DNA from: JBHGBM01 sp041946965
GTDB lineage: Bacteria > Acidobacteriota > Terriglobia > Bryobacterales > Bryobacteraceae
DNA length: 64,000 nt
NCBI GenBank assembly: GCA_041946965.1
Contig: JBHGBM010000008.1
Span: forward strand, 1 to 64,000
Direction: 5' to 3'
Every line of letters begins with the position of its first letter. Positions within the stretch are counted from its first letter, which is position 1. This document shows positions 42,073 to 50,340 of this stretch, in pieces. The notes below the pieces were generated by a model that was not told the DNA's origin, did not search any database, and saw only the letters and a list, made by a program, of their open reading frames with translations. A program made the position numbers and the translations under genes.

Positions 42073-43677
42073 TCAGTTCAGCACCGCAATCGCGCGGCGC
42101 TCGATCAGCCCGCAGACCGCGGCGATGTCGCCATCGAGCGCGCGGTCGGCGTCCAGGAAGGGGCTCGCCTCGCGAATCGCCCTGTAAATGGGCCGCGTTC
42201 CCGCGCCGAGGCGGTCGGCGCCTCGCCGCAGGTCGATGGCCTGCGCCGCCGCCAGCAGCGTGATCGCCACCGCGTTGCGCAGCAGGCGCGTCACGTCCAT
42301 GGCGGTGAGCGCGGAGTGCGTGCCCAGGCTCACCACGTCCTGGTTGAACTGCTCGGTGGGTAGCGTGTGCACCAGGCTCGGCGCGCACCAGTGGCGGATA
42401 GCCGTCACCAGGCTGGTGTGAACCAGTTGCATGCCCTTGAATCCCTGGTAGACGCCGGGGTGCGGGCTGAGCGACGGCGGCAGTCCGCCGGAGAAGCGGT
42501 CGTCCATCAGCAGCGCCATCACGGAGTGCAGCCAGTTGGCCAGGTTGGCGATGTCGATCTTCAGCCCGTCCATGGTCTGCGCCACGTGCGCGCCGTAGAA
42601 ATTGCCCGTGTGGTGGACGCGGTCCGACACAGGGTCGATCAGTGGGTTGTCGTTCACCGAATTGGCTTCCCGCTCCACGACCAGGCGGGCACGCTCCAGC
42701 GACTCATACATCGGCCCCAGTCCTTGCGGGATGCAGCGCAGCGAATACGGGCTCTGGATGGATTCCTCGGCGGCCACCACGTCGTGACGGTCATGCGCGG
42801 CTCGCCCGGCGCGCTCGCCCACGCGGTGTCGGATCTCCTCCAGCGGCACGGCCAGCCCGGAACCGAACAGCAGCGAGTTCATCCGCTCCGCTACGGCGAT
42901 CTGACCCGGGTGGTGCTTGGCCATGTGGATGGCGGGATGGTAATAATCCGGCGAGGAGCGCAGCCCTTCCACGGCCATGGCCAGCCCGCCCAGCGAGAGG
43001 CGGAACAGGTAGGCGGCTTCGTCCACCACCATCGCGGCGATTCCGGTCATGACCGTGGTGCCGTTGAGCAGCGCCAGGCCCTCCTTGGCCTCCGGGAGGA
43101 GCGGCTCTATGCGCTCCCGCCGCAGGACCTCGGCCGCCGGGTAGAGGCGCCCCTGAAAAAAGACCTCCCCGCGGCCTGCCATGGCGCGCGCAATGTACGC
43201 CGCGGGACACAGGTCCCCGCTGGCTCCCACCGAACCGAACCTCGGGACCACCGGCGTGATGCCGTGGTTCAGCAAATCCACCAGGCGCTCGAGGACCACC
43301 ATGCGGACCGCCGAAAGTCCCCGCGCCAGCGCATTGGCGCGCAGCAGTACCGCCGCCCGCACGGCGTCCTCGGGAAGCGGCTCTCCCACGCCGCAGGAAA
43401 GGAATTCCAGCAGGTTCTGCTGGTGGTGCGCCAGTTCGTCCTCCGGGATTACGAACCGCGCATTGCCGCCAAACCCGGTGTTCACCCCGTAAACCACCTC
43501 TCCGTTCCGCAGCTTGCGCTCCAGGGTCTCGCGTCCCCGCGCGATGTGGCGCCGAAAGTCCGGGTCCGCGCTCAGCACCACCGGCACGCGATGACGCGCC
43601 ACGGCGACGATTTCTTCCAGGGTTAGCTCATCCAGCGAAACCTGAACCGCCGTGTGTGGGATGGAGAGTGCGGCCAC
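42073..43677 (-). CDS. Aromatic amino acid ammonia-lyase (HAL/PAL family)
   Basis: From GTG 43677 the protein has 534 residues. The MIO-forming Ala-Ser-Gly is in FGSVGASGDLCPAAYIARAM. Other blocks: VVYGVNTGFGGNARFVI (catalytic Tyr loop), the AMAGRGEVFFQG strand, NGTTVMTGI, PYSLRCIPQGLGP and LPTEQFNQDVVSLG. The selectivity loop QQNLLEFLSCGVG carries Phe-Leu where plant PALs have Phe-Leu and HAL has Ser-His, so phenylalanine is a likely substrate. A GGAGG ribosome site 5 nt upstream supports the GTG start. No hut genes are nearby. The product would be trans-cinnamate plus ammonia. An inverted repeat lies in the leader. Confidence 0.86.
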   Translation of the reverse strand: MAALSIPHTAVQVSLDELTLEEIVAVARHRVPVVLSADPDFRRHIARGRETLERKLRNGEVVYGVNTGFGGNARFVIPEDELAHHQQNLLEFLSCGVGEPLPEDAVRAAVLLRANALARGLSAVRMVVLERLVDLLNHGITPVVPRFGSVGASGDLCPAAYIARAMAGRGEVFFQGRLYPAAEVLRRERIEPLLPEAKEGLALLNGTTVMTGIAAMVVDEAAYLFRLSLGGLAMAVEGLRSSPDYYHPAIHMAKHHPGQIAVAERMNSLLFGSGLAVPLEEIRHRVGERAGRAAHDRHDVVAAEESIQSPYSLRCIPQGLGPMYESLERARLVVEREANSVNDNPLIDPVSDRVHHTGNFYGAHVAQTMDGLKIDIANLANWLHSVMALLMDDRFSGGLPPSLSPHPGVYQGFKGMQLVHTSLVTAIRHWCAPSLVHTLPTEQFNQDVVSLGTHSALTAMDVTRLLRNAVAITLLAAAQAIDLRRGADRLGAGTRPIYRAIREASPFLDADRALDGDIAAVCGLIERRAIAVLN

Positions 43678-43690
43678 TTGGCCTCCATAT

Positions 43691-43712
43691 GACACCACGA
43701 ATATGTGGTGTC
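43691..43712. promoter_or_regulatory. Perfect 8 bp inverted repeat in the ammonia-lyase leader
   Basis: GACACCAC at 43691-43698 and GTGGTGTC at 43705-43712 form a perfect inverted repeat around a 6 nt AT-rich centre. It lies 14 bp upstream of the GTG start at 43677. A minus-strand TAGACA -35-like box overlaps its outer edge. As DNA it looks like a dimer-protein operator; as RNA it could form a hairpin ahead of the ribosome site. Confidence 0.6.
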
Positions 43713-43775
43713 TAGATGAATTATCGCGCCGGGCCGGGTCCGTGTCAACGCCGCGTACAGCGGCTTCTGTGCGCT

Positions 43776-43795
43776 TATAATCAAACCCATAGCCA
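43776..43795 (+). promoter_or_regulatory. Consensus -10 box before dCMP deaminase
   Basis: A perfect TATAAT at 43776-43781 sits 13 nt before ATG 43795; the expected 5' leader is about 7 nt with no clear Shine-Dalgarno sequence. A -35 box is not obvious. Confidence 0.5.
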
Positions 43796-44268
43796 TGCGC
43801 GAGATTCCCAACTGGGATGCCTACTACCTGAACATCTGCCGGGTGGTGGCTACCCGCTCCAAAGACCCCAACACGCAGCTTGGCTGTGTGATCGTGGGTC
43901 CCGCTCATGAAATCCGCTCCACGGGGTACAACTCCTTTCCGCGGGGCATACGGGACGACGTTCCCGAGCGGCTGGCGCGCCCGGCCAAGTACCTGTGGAT
44001 CGAGCACGCCGAGCGCAACGCCATCTGCAACGCGGCGCGCGCCGGCACCGCCACCGAGGGCTGCACGCTCTACGTGGAGCTGATGCCGTGCATGGACTGC
44101 GCGCGGGCGATTGTGCAGGCGGGGATCACCAGCGTGGCCATCTCGGGCGACCGCATGGCCGCGTACTCCAGCGAGTACTACAACGAGCACTTCGGAATGG
44201 TGGAGGTCCTGTTTCAGGAAGCCGGAGTGACGGTGCGCCGCATCAGAGAGGGCAAGGAGGCGATGTGA
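43795..44268 (+). CDS. Deoxycytidylate (dCMP) deaminase family protein
   Basis: A 157-residue protein with the zinc-deaminase motifs: WIEHAERNAICNAAR (HAE, with the proton-shuttle Glu) and ELMPCMDCARAIVQAG (PCxxC). The N-terminus WDAYYLNICRVVATRSKDPNTQLGCVIV is that of dCMP/ComEB-like deaminases. The reaction is dCMP to dUMP, feeding thymidylate synthesis. Allosteric dCTP/dTTP residues cannot be judged. It overlaps the following aldo/keto reductase start by 4 bp (ATGTGA region at 44263-44268). Confidence 0.92.
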   Translation: MREIPNWDAYYLNICRVVATRSKDPNTQLGCVIVGPAHEIRSTGYNSFPRGIRDDVPERLARPAKYLWIEHAERNAICNAARAGTATEGCTLYVELMPCMDCARAIVQAGITSVAISGDRMAAYSSEYYNEHFGMVEVLFQEAGVTVRRIREGKEAM

Positions 44269-45095
44269 ACCGAAGAGAGTTCCTGGGGGCGCTGGCCGCC
44301 ACGCCCGCACCGGCGCGCAGGAAACACGCCTCGGACCGCATCCTGCTCGGTCCCATGAAGGTCCCGGTGAGCCGGCTGGCCCAGGGGAGCGGCACCAACG
44401 GGGTGGGAGGCAGTTCCAACCAGACCCGCCGGCTGGGGCTGAAGGGGCTTGCCGAACTGTTCCGCGCGGCCTACGGCGAGGGTGTCACGTTCTGGGATTC
44501 AGCGGACCAGTACGGTACGCATCCGCATGTTCGCGAGGCGCTCAAGGGGGTGCCGAGGGAGAACGTCTGCATCCTGACCAAGACCCACGCATCTACTGAA
44601 ACAGAGGCGCGGGCGGACCTGGACCGTTTCCGCCGCGAGCTCGGCACCGGCTACATTGATATTCTGCTGCTACACGGTATGACCGATGGTGACTGGCCGC
44701 GCCGCAAACGCGGGGCCATGAACGTAATCGCGGAGGCGCGCGAGCGCGGCGTTGTACGGACGCACGGCGTCTCCTGCCACTCCGTGGACGCGCTGCGGGC
44801 GGCGGCGCGCGACCCCTGGGCGCAGGTGGCCCTGGCGCGCATCAACCCCGCGGGCGATGCGATGGATGCCGATCCGCGCACCGTGGTTGCGGTGTTGCAG
44901 GAGCTGAAGGCCGCCGGCAAGGGCGTCATCGGGATGAAGATCCTGGGGCAAGGCGCCCTGCGGCGGCGCGTGGACGAAGCCCTCGGATTTGCGCTCTCGC
45001 TCCAATGCGTGGACTGCTTCACCATCGGCGCCGAGACCCGCGAGGAGATGCTGGACCTGGTAAGACGGATCCCGGCCGCCAGCGTCCGAGCCTGA
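44265..45095 (+). CDS. Aldo/keto reductase with Tat-like leader
   Basis: A 276-residue protein starting at GTG 44265, preceded by an AAGGAGG ribosome site inside the dCMP deaminase gene. The N-terminus VNRREFLGALAATPAPARR is twin-arginine-like. The AKR tetrad is present: FWDSADQYG (Asp, Tyr), CILTKTHA (Lys), ILLLHGM (His). The late segment CFTIGAETREEMLDLVRRI is the cofactor end motif. It lacks part of the usual C-terminal extension. Exported AKRs of this type are frequent in this phylum and probably act on sugars or aldehydes, with unknown cofactor supply in the periplasm. Followed 7 bp later by the Cys-rich secreted protein. Confidence 0.88.
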   Translation: MNRREFLGALAATPAPARRKHASDRILLGPMKVPVSRLAQGSGTNGVGGSSNQTRRLGLKGLAELFRAAYGEGVTFWDSADQYGTHPHVREALKGVPRENVCILTKTHASTETEARADLDRFRRELGTGYIDILLLHGMTDGDWPRRKRGAMNVIAEARERGVVRTHGVSCHSVDALRAAARDPWAQVALARINPAGDAMDADPRTVVAVLQELKAAGKGVIGMKILGQGALRRRVDEALGFALSLQCVDCFTIGAETREEMLDLVRRIPAASVRA

Positions 45096-45102
45096 ACGCA
45101 TC

Positions 45103-45606
45103 ATGAAAAAGACCGTTACGATCTCCGTGCTGGCGCTTGCCGCGCTGGCTTTTGCCGCCCAGAAGAGCGGAATCCTGCACCCCGAACTGACGGTGGAGCA
45201 GGGCGCCTATGACAAACCCGTGGCCCGCATCGGCGTCAAGCCCGCCGCGGCGTGGACCGATACCACCATCGCTTCCGGCGTGAACAAGAAACCGCTGGAG
45301 GGCAAAGTCGTCACCATAACCGGCGAGATCCTGGACCTTTCCTGCTACCTGCAACTCGGCAAGCACGGTGAGAAGCACCGCGCCTGCGGGCAGGCCTGCG
45401 TGCGGAACGGCCAGCCGATCGGGCTGCTGACCAAGGACGGCGGCATTTACATGCTGATGCCCGAGGAGCACGATCCGCGCCGCGACGGCGGTGTGGATGC
45501 CCGGGAGTCGGCCAGCGAGCACATGGGCCGCATCGTCGAGGTCACCGGCACCCAGACGGTGGTCGGCGGCTACCGGGCGTTGTACGTGCAGGGATTGAAG
45601 CGGTAG
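45103..45606 (+). CDS. Secreted protein with a conserved Cys/His segment
   Basis: A 167-residue protein with signal peptide MKKTVTISVLALAALAFAAQ. After a short linker the region VVTITGEILDLSCYLQLGKHGEKHRACGQACVRNG contains three Cys and two His in a C-x10-H-x2-C-x3-C-like arrangement, which could bind metal or a heme-like cofactor, within an OB-fold-like beta barrel (GRIVEVTGTQTVVGGYRALYVQG at the end). I recognise the segment as recurring in Acidobacteria and some other secreted proteins but not as a named function. It is the last gene of the deaminase-AKR transcript. Confidence 0.75.
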   Translation: MKKTVTISVLALAALAFAAQKSGILHPELTVEQGAYDKPVARIGVKPAAAWTDTTIASGVNKKPLEGKVVTITGEILDLSCYLQLGKHGEKHRACGQACVRNGQPIGLLTKDGGIYMLMPEEHDPRRDGGVDARESASEHMGRIVEVTGTQTVVGGYRALYVQGLKR

Positions 45607-45624
45607 TCCCCTCTCCCCGCCGCT

Positions 45625-46500
45625 TCATCGGTACCGCACGTAGGCGAAACGCCTGCTATCCGGCGCCCAGGAGTTTACATTGATGGTGCCCTGGCCGCCG
45701 AACAATTTCGCCACGGTTCGGAGGACGCCGCCTTTGCGCGGCATCAGGCGCAGCTCCACATTCTGGTTGGCGGGATGTCCCTTGGTGCCTTTTTCGAAGG
45801 ACACGAAAACCAGCCACTGGCCGTCGGGCGAGGGGTGCGGGAACCAGTCCTCGCGCTCATCGCGGGTGATGCGCTCGGCCTTGCGGTCCTCGGGGCCGGC
45901 GCCAGCGGCCGGGATGCGCCAGATGTCCCAGCTTCCCGAGCGGTCGGAGTTGAAGTAGATCCACTTGCCGTCGGGCGAATAGTCGGGGCCGTCGTCGTAG
46001 CCCGGGTGCATGGTGAGCCGCTTTTCCGCGCCGCCTGCGGCGGGAATCGCGTACAGGTCGAAGTTGTTGTCCCGGGGCGCGCAATAGACCAGCGTCCTGC
46101 CGTCCGGCGACCAGCCGTGAAAGTAGCTGGGCCGCTTTTCGGTCACCTGGCGCGGCGCGCCGCCGATGGACGGCAGCACATACATCTGGCCGGCGGAGAT
46201 GGCGAACCAGCGGCCGTCGCGCGAGATCCCGTGATCGTTGTTCACGCCCTTCACATCGCCCGTGTCCACGGGCGCCGGTTCCCCGCCCGCCGCCGGCAGG
46301 CGCCAGAGCCGGCCCTCGGAGTTGAGCAGCAGGTAGGAACCGTCCGGCGACCAGTTGGGCACCTCCACCTTGCGCGGCGCGGTGTAGACGACCTGCTCGC
46401 GCCCGGCGAACGGGTCGAGCAGCACCACTTCGCTGGTTTGCGCGGGCGCGGGCAGCGCCGCGAGCAGCAGCGCGAACTCAGGCCAGCGACTGCACGACAT
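45625..46500 (-). CDS. Secreted PD40/TolB-like beta-propeller protein
   Basis: A 291-residue protein with a leader MSCSRWPEFALLLAALPAPAQ. It holds five or six PD40 (WD40-like) repeats with the core P-[NDH]-[WY]-S-P-D-G-[SRK]-x-[LI]: EVPNWSPDGSYLLLN, YFHGWSPDGRTLVY, GPDYSPDGKWIYFNS, WFPHPSPDGQWLVFVS and VNSWAPDSRRFAYV. The length allows a single propeller. It resembles the sensor part of TolB. It overlaps the TIM-barrel gene by 23 bp and is the last gene of the minus-strand operon that begins at 49102. It may bind a polymer or a partner enzyme. Confidence 0.85.
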   Translation of the reverse strand: MSCSRWPEFALLLAALPAPAQTSEVVLLDPFAGREQVVYTAPRKVEVPNWSPDGSYLLLNSEGRLWRLPAAGGEPAPVDTGDVKGVNNDHGISRDGRWFAISAGQMYVLPSIGGAPRQVTEKRPSYFHGWSPDGRTLVYCAPRDNNFDLYAIPAAGGAEKRLTMHPGYDDGPDYSPDGKWIYFNSDRSGSWDIWRIPAAGAGPEDRKAERITRDEREDWFPHPSPDGQWLVFVSFEKGTKGHPANQNVELRLMPRKGGVLRTVAKLFGGQGTINVNSWAPDSRRFAYVRYR

Positions 46501-47365
46501 AACGGCAATTCTCCGCGACCTGTTCCTTGTACTTGGGAAACATCCCCACCACCACGCAATCGGAGGGCTTGGCGTACTGGAACACCTGGTTCATGGCGGC
46601 GCTCATCTGCTCCGGCGAATCGCACTTGCGCGAGGCGCCGTACACCTTGAAGATCAGGCATTGCCGCCGCGTGGTGCGGACGCGCTCCAGCATCTTCTCG
46701 CGGTCGGGATCCCAGAAGAACTCTCCTTCCACGGGCTTGCCGGCCAGCTTCGAGGCCTCTTCCTTCGAGCGGCTGATGTTGTAGAGGCAGGTCATGTAGA
46801 AGTCCACGTCCCAGTTCTTGGCCTCCACGTAGTCGATGACCTCGGGGATATGGGTTCCCAGGCCCGCCCGCACGCCCGCGTCGCGCATGACCTTGATGCG
46901 CTCCCTCACCTCTTCGATTTTGCCCGCGGCCCACAGCGCGTCGGTGGACGTGCCGTGGTGGTAGACGCCGATGGCGCCGAGCGCGGCGGCGTCGCGGATG
47001 TTGCGCGGCACGTCGGCCAGTTCGGAGGCGGTCTGTGCGATCCACTGGATGCGCCCGCCTTCGCCGCGGTACTCGGTGAGCAGCCGCATGATGTGGCGGT
47101 CGGCGCGCGACTGCCACACGTTGATGCCGGCCTGCTCGCAGGCGCGCAGCATCTTCTTCACGTTGGCCGCGGTGAAGTACTCGATCATGTCCCGGCTGAG
47201 CTTGCCGTCCACGTGGGAATGCCCGCTCACGGGATTGCCGCCCACCATCAGGCGGCCTACCTTGTGTTTGCCGAAATCCACCTGCGGCATGCCGGCCGGC
47301 GCGACGGCCGGGGCCGCGGCCGCCAGCAGCGCTTCCCTTCTGGTCACTTGCACGTTGCCTCCCAT
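46478..47365 (-). CDS. Exported TIM-barrel protein distantly like aldo/keto reductases
   Basis: A 295-residue protein from ATG 47365 with a Tat-like start VTRREALLAAAAPAVAP. An upstream in-frame ATG at 47416 overlaps the DUF362 gene more and is less likely. The body reads KVGRLMVGGNPVSGHSHVDG, AGINVWQSRADRHIMRLLTEYRGEGGRI, TLEVIDYVEAKNWDVDFYMTCLYN-like segments typical of a barrel, and ends CVVVGMFPKYKEQVAENCRYV. It looks like the AKR-related group seen in Acidobacteria and Planctomycetes, but the Tyr/Lys/His of AKRs are not in the usual motifs. Function unknown. Overlaps the upstream DUF362 gene by 22 bp and the downstream PD40 gene by 23 bp. Confidence 0.75.
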   Translation of the reverse strand: MGGNVQVTRREALLAAAAPAVAPAGMPQVDFGKHKVGRLMVGGNPVSGHSHVDGKLSRDMIEYFTAANVKKMLRACEQAGINVWQSRADRHIMRLLTEYRGEGGRIQWIAQTASELADVPRNIRDAAALGAIGVYHHGTSTDALWAAGKIEEVRERIKVMRDAGVRAGLGTHIPEVIDYVEAKNWDVDFYMTCLYNISRSKEEASKLAGKPVEGEFFWDPDREKMLERVRTTRRQCLIFKVYGASRKCDSPEQMSAAMNQVFQYAKPSDCVVVGMFPKYKEQVAENCRYVVQSLA

Positions 47366-48165
47366 TGCGCGGAGCGGCGGAACGGGCGCACGGCCGAATC
47401 CAGGCGGTCTCCGCAAATGTCTATGTTAGCGGGCCAGAGGCCGCGCGCGCGGGCCACACGCAGGAAGGCGAGCTCTTCCGGTTCGAAACCCATGATGCGG
47501 GCGGCCGTCATGTCCACCGCCACGGCGTTGGCGCCCGCCACGATCACGTTGTGGCGGAGGGGGCGGTCCGCTTCGCCCTCCACGCCCCAGCTTCCGCCCA
47601 GCACGGCGTAATCCGGCGGCCTGAAACAGTAGAGGTCCACGATGGTTTCCTCGATCGGCCCCAGGGCGTGCAGGCCGAACTTGGGCCAGCCGTAGACCGT
47701 TCCCGGCGCGATGCCGAACTGGTTCTTCATGGCGAGGGAAACGCCCGCGCCCTTGTTGGTTTTGAGCGGCGAGAGCGTCACGAACGTGTCGCACTCCCGC
47801 ACGGCACGCGGCAGCGTGTAGCGCCGCCACTCGATGGTTTCGGCATAGTTCAGGTCGAGCAACTCCAGGCCGGCGTAATCGCTCCAGCCGTCGTCGGGCG
47901 CCGGTTTCCAGCCGCCCGCGCCTTCGGCCACCGTGATGCGGCCTCCGATGAGCGAGGCCAGCTCGCGCACCAGCAGCGGGTCGGTAACCACGCCCGCCGG
48001 CGCGGGATGGGTGACGATGTTGGGCTTGAGGATGGTCCAGGGGCGCAGTGGCGGCGGAGCCAGCTCCACGGCCCGCCGCAGCATGGCCGCGAGTTGCGCG
48101 CCGGTCAGCTCCGCGTCGAGCGGCAGACCTTCGGACAATGAACTCACCACCGCCACGCGCTGCAT
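47344..48165 (-). CDS. DUF362 domain protein
   Basis: From ATG 48165 this encodes 273 residues. The DUF362 pattern is visible: WTILKPNIVTHPAPAGVVTDPLLVRELASLI, SPLKTNKGAGVSLAMKNQFG and PDYAVLGGSWGVEGEADRP, followed by VAGANAVAVDMTAARIMGFEPEEL. No Fe-S cysteine cluster is present, unlike some DUF362 proteins. There is no leader, so it may be cytoplasmic or use a neighbour's export. It starts 20 bp after the AKR stop and overlaps the TIM-barrel gene by 22 bp. The family is linked to polysaccharide or phosphate/sugar metabolism only loosely; no firm role. Confidence 0.85.
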   Translation of the reverse strand: MQRVAVVSSLSEGLPLDAELTGAQLAAMLRRAVELAPPPLRPWTILKPNIVTHPAPAGVVTDPLLVRELASLIGGRITVAEGAGGWKPAPDDGWSDYAGLELLDLNYAETIEWRRYTLPRAVRECDTFVTLSPLKTNKGAGVSLAMKNQFGIAPGTVYGWPKFGLHALGPIEETIVDLYCFRPPDYAVLGGSWGVEGEADRPLRHNVIVAGANAVAVDMTAARIMGFEPEELAFLRVARARGLWPANIDICGDRLDSAVRPFRRSAQWEATCK

Positions 48166-48184
48166 CCCGCACCTTGCCGTGTGT

Positions 48185-49102
48185 TTACGCCGGAAAGATC
48201 GGCTTGATCCCCGCGGTGGCCGCCAGCAGCTTCTTCTGCTCGGACGGGGACATCGGTTTGAATCGCGCGGCGATATCCAGCGCCAGCCGGAAGAGGCGCT
48301 CGTCGCCCGGCGGCACGGCGGCGGTGATGTCCTGCGAGAGCGTGAAGCGCAGCGCCTGGCGGGCCTGTTCGGGGTCGTCCAGCGGCTCGTACCAGCACTT
48401 CGGGTACTTACGCGGGGCGCCCTTGACCACGCGCGTCTTGGCCATCGCCTTGAGCGCCAGCCGCGCCACTCCCTTTTCCTTCGCTTTGGCAATGACCTGC
48501 GGCCCGAAATTGCCTTGCCCGAAGCAGATGTAGTTGAAGGGGAACAGGATCGAATCGAGCGGGAATCGCTCGATCATGGCGAGGGCCGCCTCCACCGAAT
48601 GCGCGGAGCAGCCCAGGTGCCGCACCTTGCCTTGTTCGCGCGCTTTCAGGAACGTCTCGCCGGCGCCGCCGGGGCCGAGAATGGTTTCCACGTCCTGCAT
48701 GGTGGTGACGGCGTGGAACTGGTAGAGGTCGAAGTGATCGGTGTGCGCCCGGGTCAGCGATTGCTCCAATTCGCGGCGCGCGCCCTCGGCCGTGCGCTCC
48801 TGCGTCTTGCAGGCCAGAAAGACGTTCTTGCGGTAGGGCGCCAGCGCGTTGCCCTGCTTGATCTCGGCCTCGCCTTTCGCGTAGGAAGGCGCGACGTCGA
48901 AGTAGTTGACGCCGCGGTCGATGGCCTGGGCCACCTCGCGGTCGGCGTCTTTCTGTTCCTGCCCTACCACCACAATGCCGCCGAAGCCGATGATGGACAG
49001 CTCGATATTGCCCTTGTAGCGCCGCCGCGGCAGCGCGGACCTGCCCGGGGCCGCCAGCGCACCGCCCGCCAGCGAGGACTTCAGGAAATCACGGCGTTCC
49101 AT
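48185..49102 (-). CDS. Aldo/keto reductase with Tat-type leader
   Basis: A 305-residue protein starting at ATG 49102, set by an AGGAGGG ribosome site. The leader MERRDFLKSSLAGGALAA is a clear twin-arginine signal. The AKR core has IELSIIGFGGIVVVG, YFDVAPSYAKGEAEIKQG (Asp, Tyr), FLACKTQER (Lys), LYQFHAVT (His) and HLGCSAHS. The C-terminus adds KPMSPSEQKKLLAATAGIKP, a short extension seen in this exported subgroup. It is the first gene of the minus-strand operon that includes DUF362, the TIM-barrel and PD40 genes. It probably reduces a sugar or carbonyl compound outside the cytoplasm, or oxidises it with an unknown cofactor. Confidence 0.9.
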   Translation of the reverse strand: MERRDFLKSSLAGGALAAPGRSALPRRRYKGNIELSIIGFGGIVVVGQEQKDADREVAQAIDRGVNYFDVAPSYAKGEAEIKQGNALAPYRKNVFLACKTQERTAEGARRELEQSLTRAHTDHFDLYQFHAVTTMQDVETILGPGGAGETFLKAREQGKVRHLGCSAHSVEAALAMIERFPLDSILFPFNYICFGQGNFGPQVIAKAKEKGVARLALKAMAKTRVVKGAPRKYPKCWYEPLDDPEQARQALRFTLSQDITAAVPPGDERLFRLALDIAARFKPMSPSEQKKLLAATAGIKPIFPA

Positions 49103-49124
49103 GCAACCCTCCTGCCTGTCAGGA

Positions 49125-49140
49125 TACACTGTACGCCATG
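49125..49140 (+). promoter_or_regulatory. Overlapping divergent -10 boxes between two operons
   Basis: The 35 bp gap between the operons contains TACACT at 49125-49130 on plus, 7 nt before ATG 49138 with no ribosome site, and TACAGT on minus at 49128-49133, 25 nt before ATG 49102. The two boxes overlap by 3 bp, so the operons would compete for polymerase or be opposite-phase regulated. Confidence 0.45.
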
Positions 49141-50340
49141 CCCTCCAGGCGAAGTTTTCTCGCGGGCGTTCCCGCCGCGGCCCTGGCGCCAGGCCAACCG
49201 GGCGCGCGCAAGGAGCGCATCGGCGTCGGTCTGATCGGCTGCGGCGGGCGAGGCTCGCACCTTGGCCGCGTAGTGCAACAACTGGAACAGGCCGGGGAGC
49301 CCGCCTCGGTGGTCGCGGTGTGCGATATCTACCAGCCGCGGCTGGAGCGCGCCGCCAAAGCGTTTTCCGCCCGCGCCCACCGCGAGTCCGCCGAACTGCT
49401 GCGCGACCCGGCGGTGGACGCGGTGATCGTGGCCACGCCGGACCGCGTGCACGTCTTCAAGGCGCTCGAAGCGGTGCGCGCCGGTAAAGACGTGTACTGC
49501 GAGAAGCCCCTCACCCACTGGACGCAGTTCGACGCGCTCAAGCAGCTCGTGCGGGAAGCCCGCCAGCGGCGCCCCGTCTTCCAGGTGGGCGCCCAGTGGG
49601 TGACCGACCCCACCTGGCTGCGCGCCGCCGGCCTGGTGAAGCAGGGCGCCATCGGCAAGCCGGTACACGCCCAGTGCGGCTACTTCCGCCAGGGCGATTC
49701 CGGCGAGCGCGGCATGCCGGTCGAAGATCCGAATGCCCGGCCAGGCCCCGGCCTGAACTGGGATGCTTTCCAGGCCGACGCTCCGCAACGGCCGTTTACC
49801 GCCTCGCGCTTTTTTCAGTGGCGTATGTACATGGATTACTCCGGCGGGCCCTCCACGGACCTCTATCCGCACCCCATGACGCGCCTGTTTAAGGTGCTGA
49901 ACCCGGGGCTTCCGAAGAAAGTGGCGGCCGTGGGCGGGAAGTACGTCTACGACGGCGGGCGCGACGTGCCGGACACTTTCGACCTGCTGATCGAGTACCC
50001 GGAGAACCTCACGGTGGCGGTGCTCGGAACCATCGCCAACAGCACCGGCCTCGACACGGTGATCCGCGGCACTCAAGGCACGCTCACGTTCCCGCCCGGC
50101 GGTTTCGAGTTCCAGCCCCAGGAGGGCTCCCAGCGGCGGCGCATGAGCTCGAACCTTACGCCCTACGAGCACGACCACATGCGCAACTGGTTCGAAGCCA
50201 TCCGCAAGCGCGAGCAGCCGAACGGCGATCTGGAGCTGGGCTACCGCGTGCAGGTGCCGCTCATCATGGCGATGCGCTCGTACGTGGAAGGCAAGGTGGC
50301 GTACTTCGACGCCGCCACGGAGACCATCCGCATGGGGTGA
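49138..50340 (+). CDS. Gfo/Idh/MocA family oxidoreductase with Tat-like leader
   Basis: A 400-residue protein with start ATG 49138. The leader PSRRSFLAGVPAAALAPG is twin-arginine-like. The Rossmann part has RIGVGLIGCGGRGSHLGRVV (GxGxxG-like), VVAVCDIYQPR and DAVIVATPDRVHVFKALEAVRAGKDVYCEKPL (the EKP motif with catalytic Lys). The C-terminal domain carries the sugar-binding strand set, ending RVQVPLIMAMRSYVEGKVAYFD. The family oxidises or reduces sugar hydroxyls with bound NAD(P). It is the first gene of a four-gene plus-strand operon and its stop overlaps the next start by 4 bp. Confidence 0.92.
   Translation: MPSRRSFLAGVPAAALAPGQPGARKERIGVGLIGCGGRGSHLGRVVQQLEQAGEPASVVAVCDIYQPRLERAAKAFSARAHRESAELLRDPAVDAVIVATPDRVHVFKALEAVRAGKDVYCEKPLTHWTQFDALKQLVREARQRRPVFQVGAQWVTDPTWLRAAGLVKQGAIGKPVHAQCGYFRQGDSGERGMPVEDPNARPGPGLNWDAFQADAPQRPFTASRFFQWRMYMDYSGGPSTDLYPHPMTRLFKVLNPGLPKKVAAVGGKYVYDGGRDVPDTFDLLIEYPENLTVAVLGTIANSTGLDTVIRGTQGTLTFPPGGFEFQPQEGSQRRRMSSNLTPYEHDHMRNWFEAIRKREQPNGDLELGYRVQVPLIMAMRSYVEGKVAYFDAATETIRMG

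Noticed and set aside
43678..44310. Upstream extension of the ammonia-lyase to 44310
   Set aside because: The extra residues are antisense to dCMP deaminase and add nothing conserved; GTG 43677 has a GGAGG ribosome site at the right distance.
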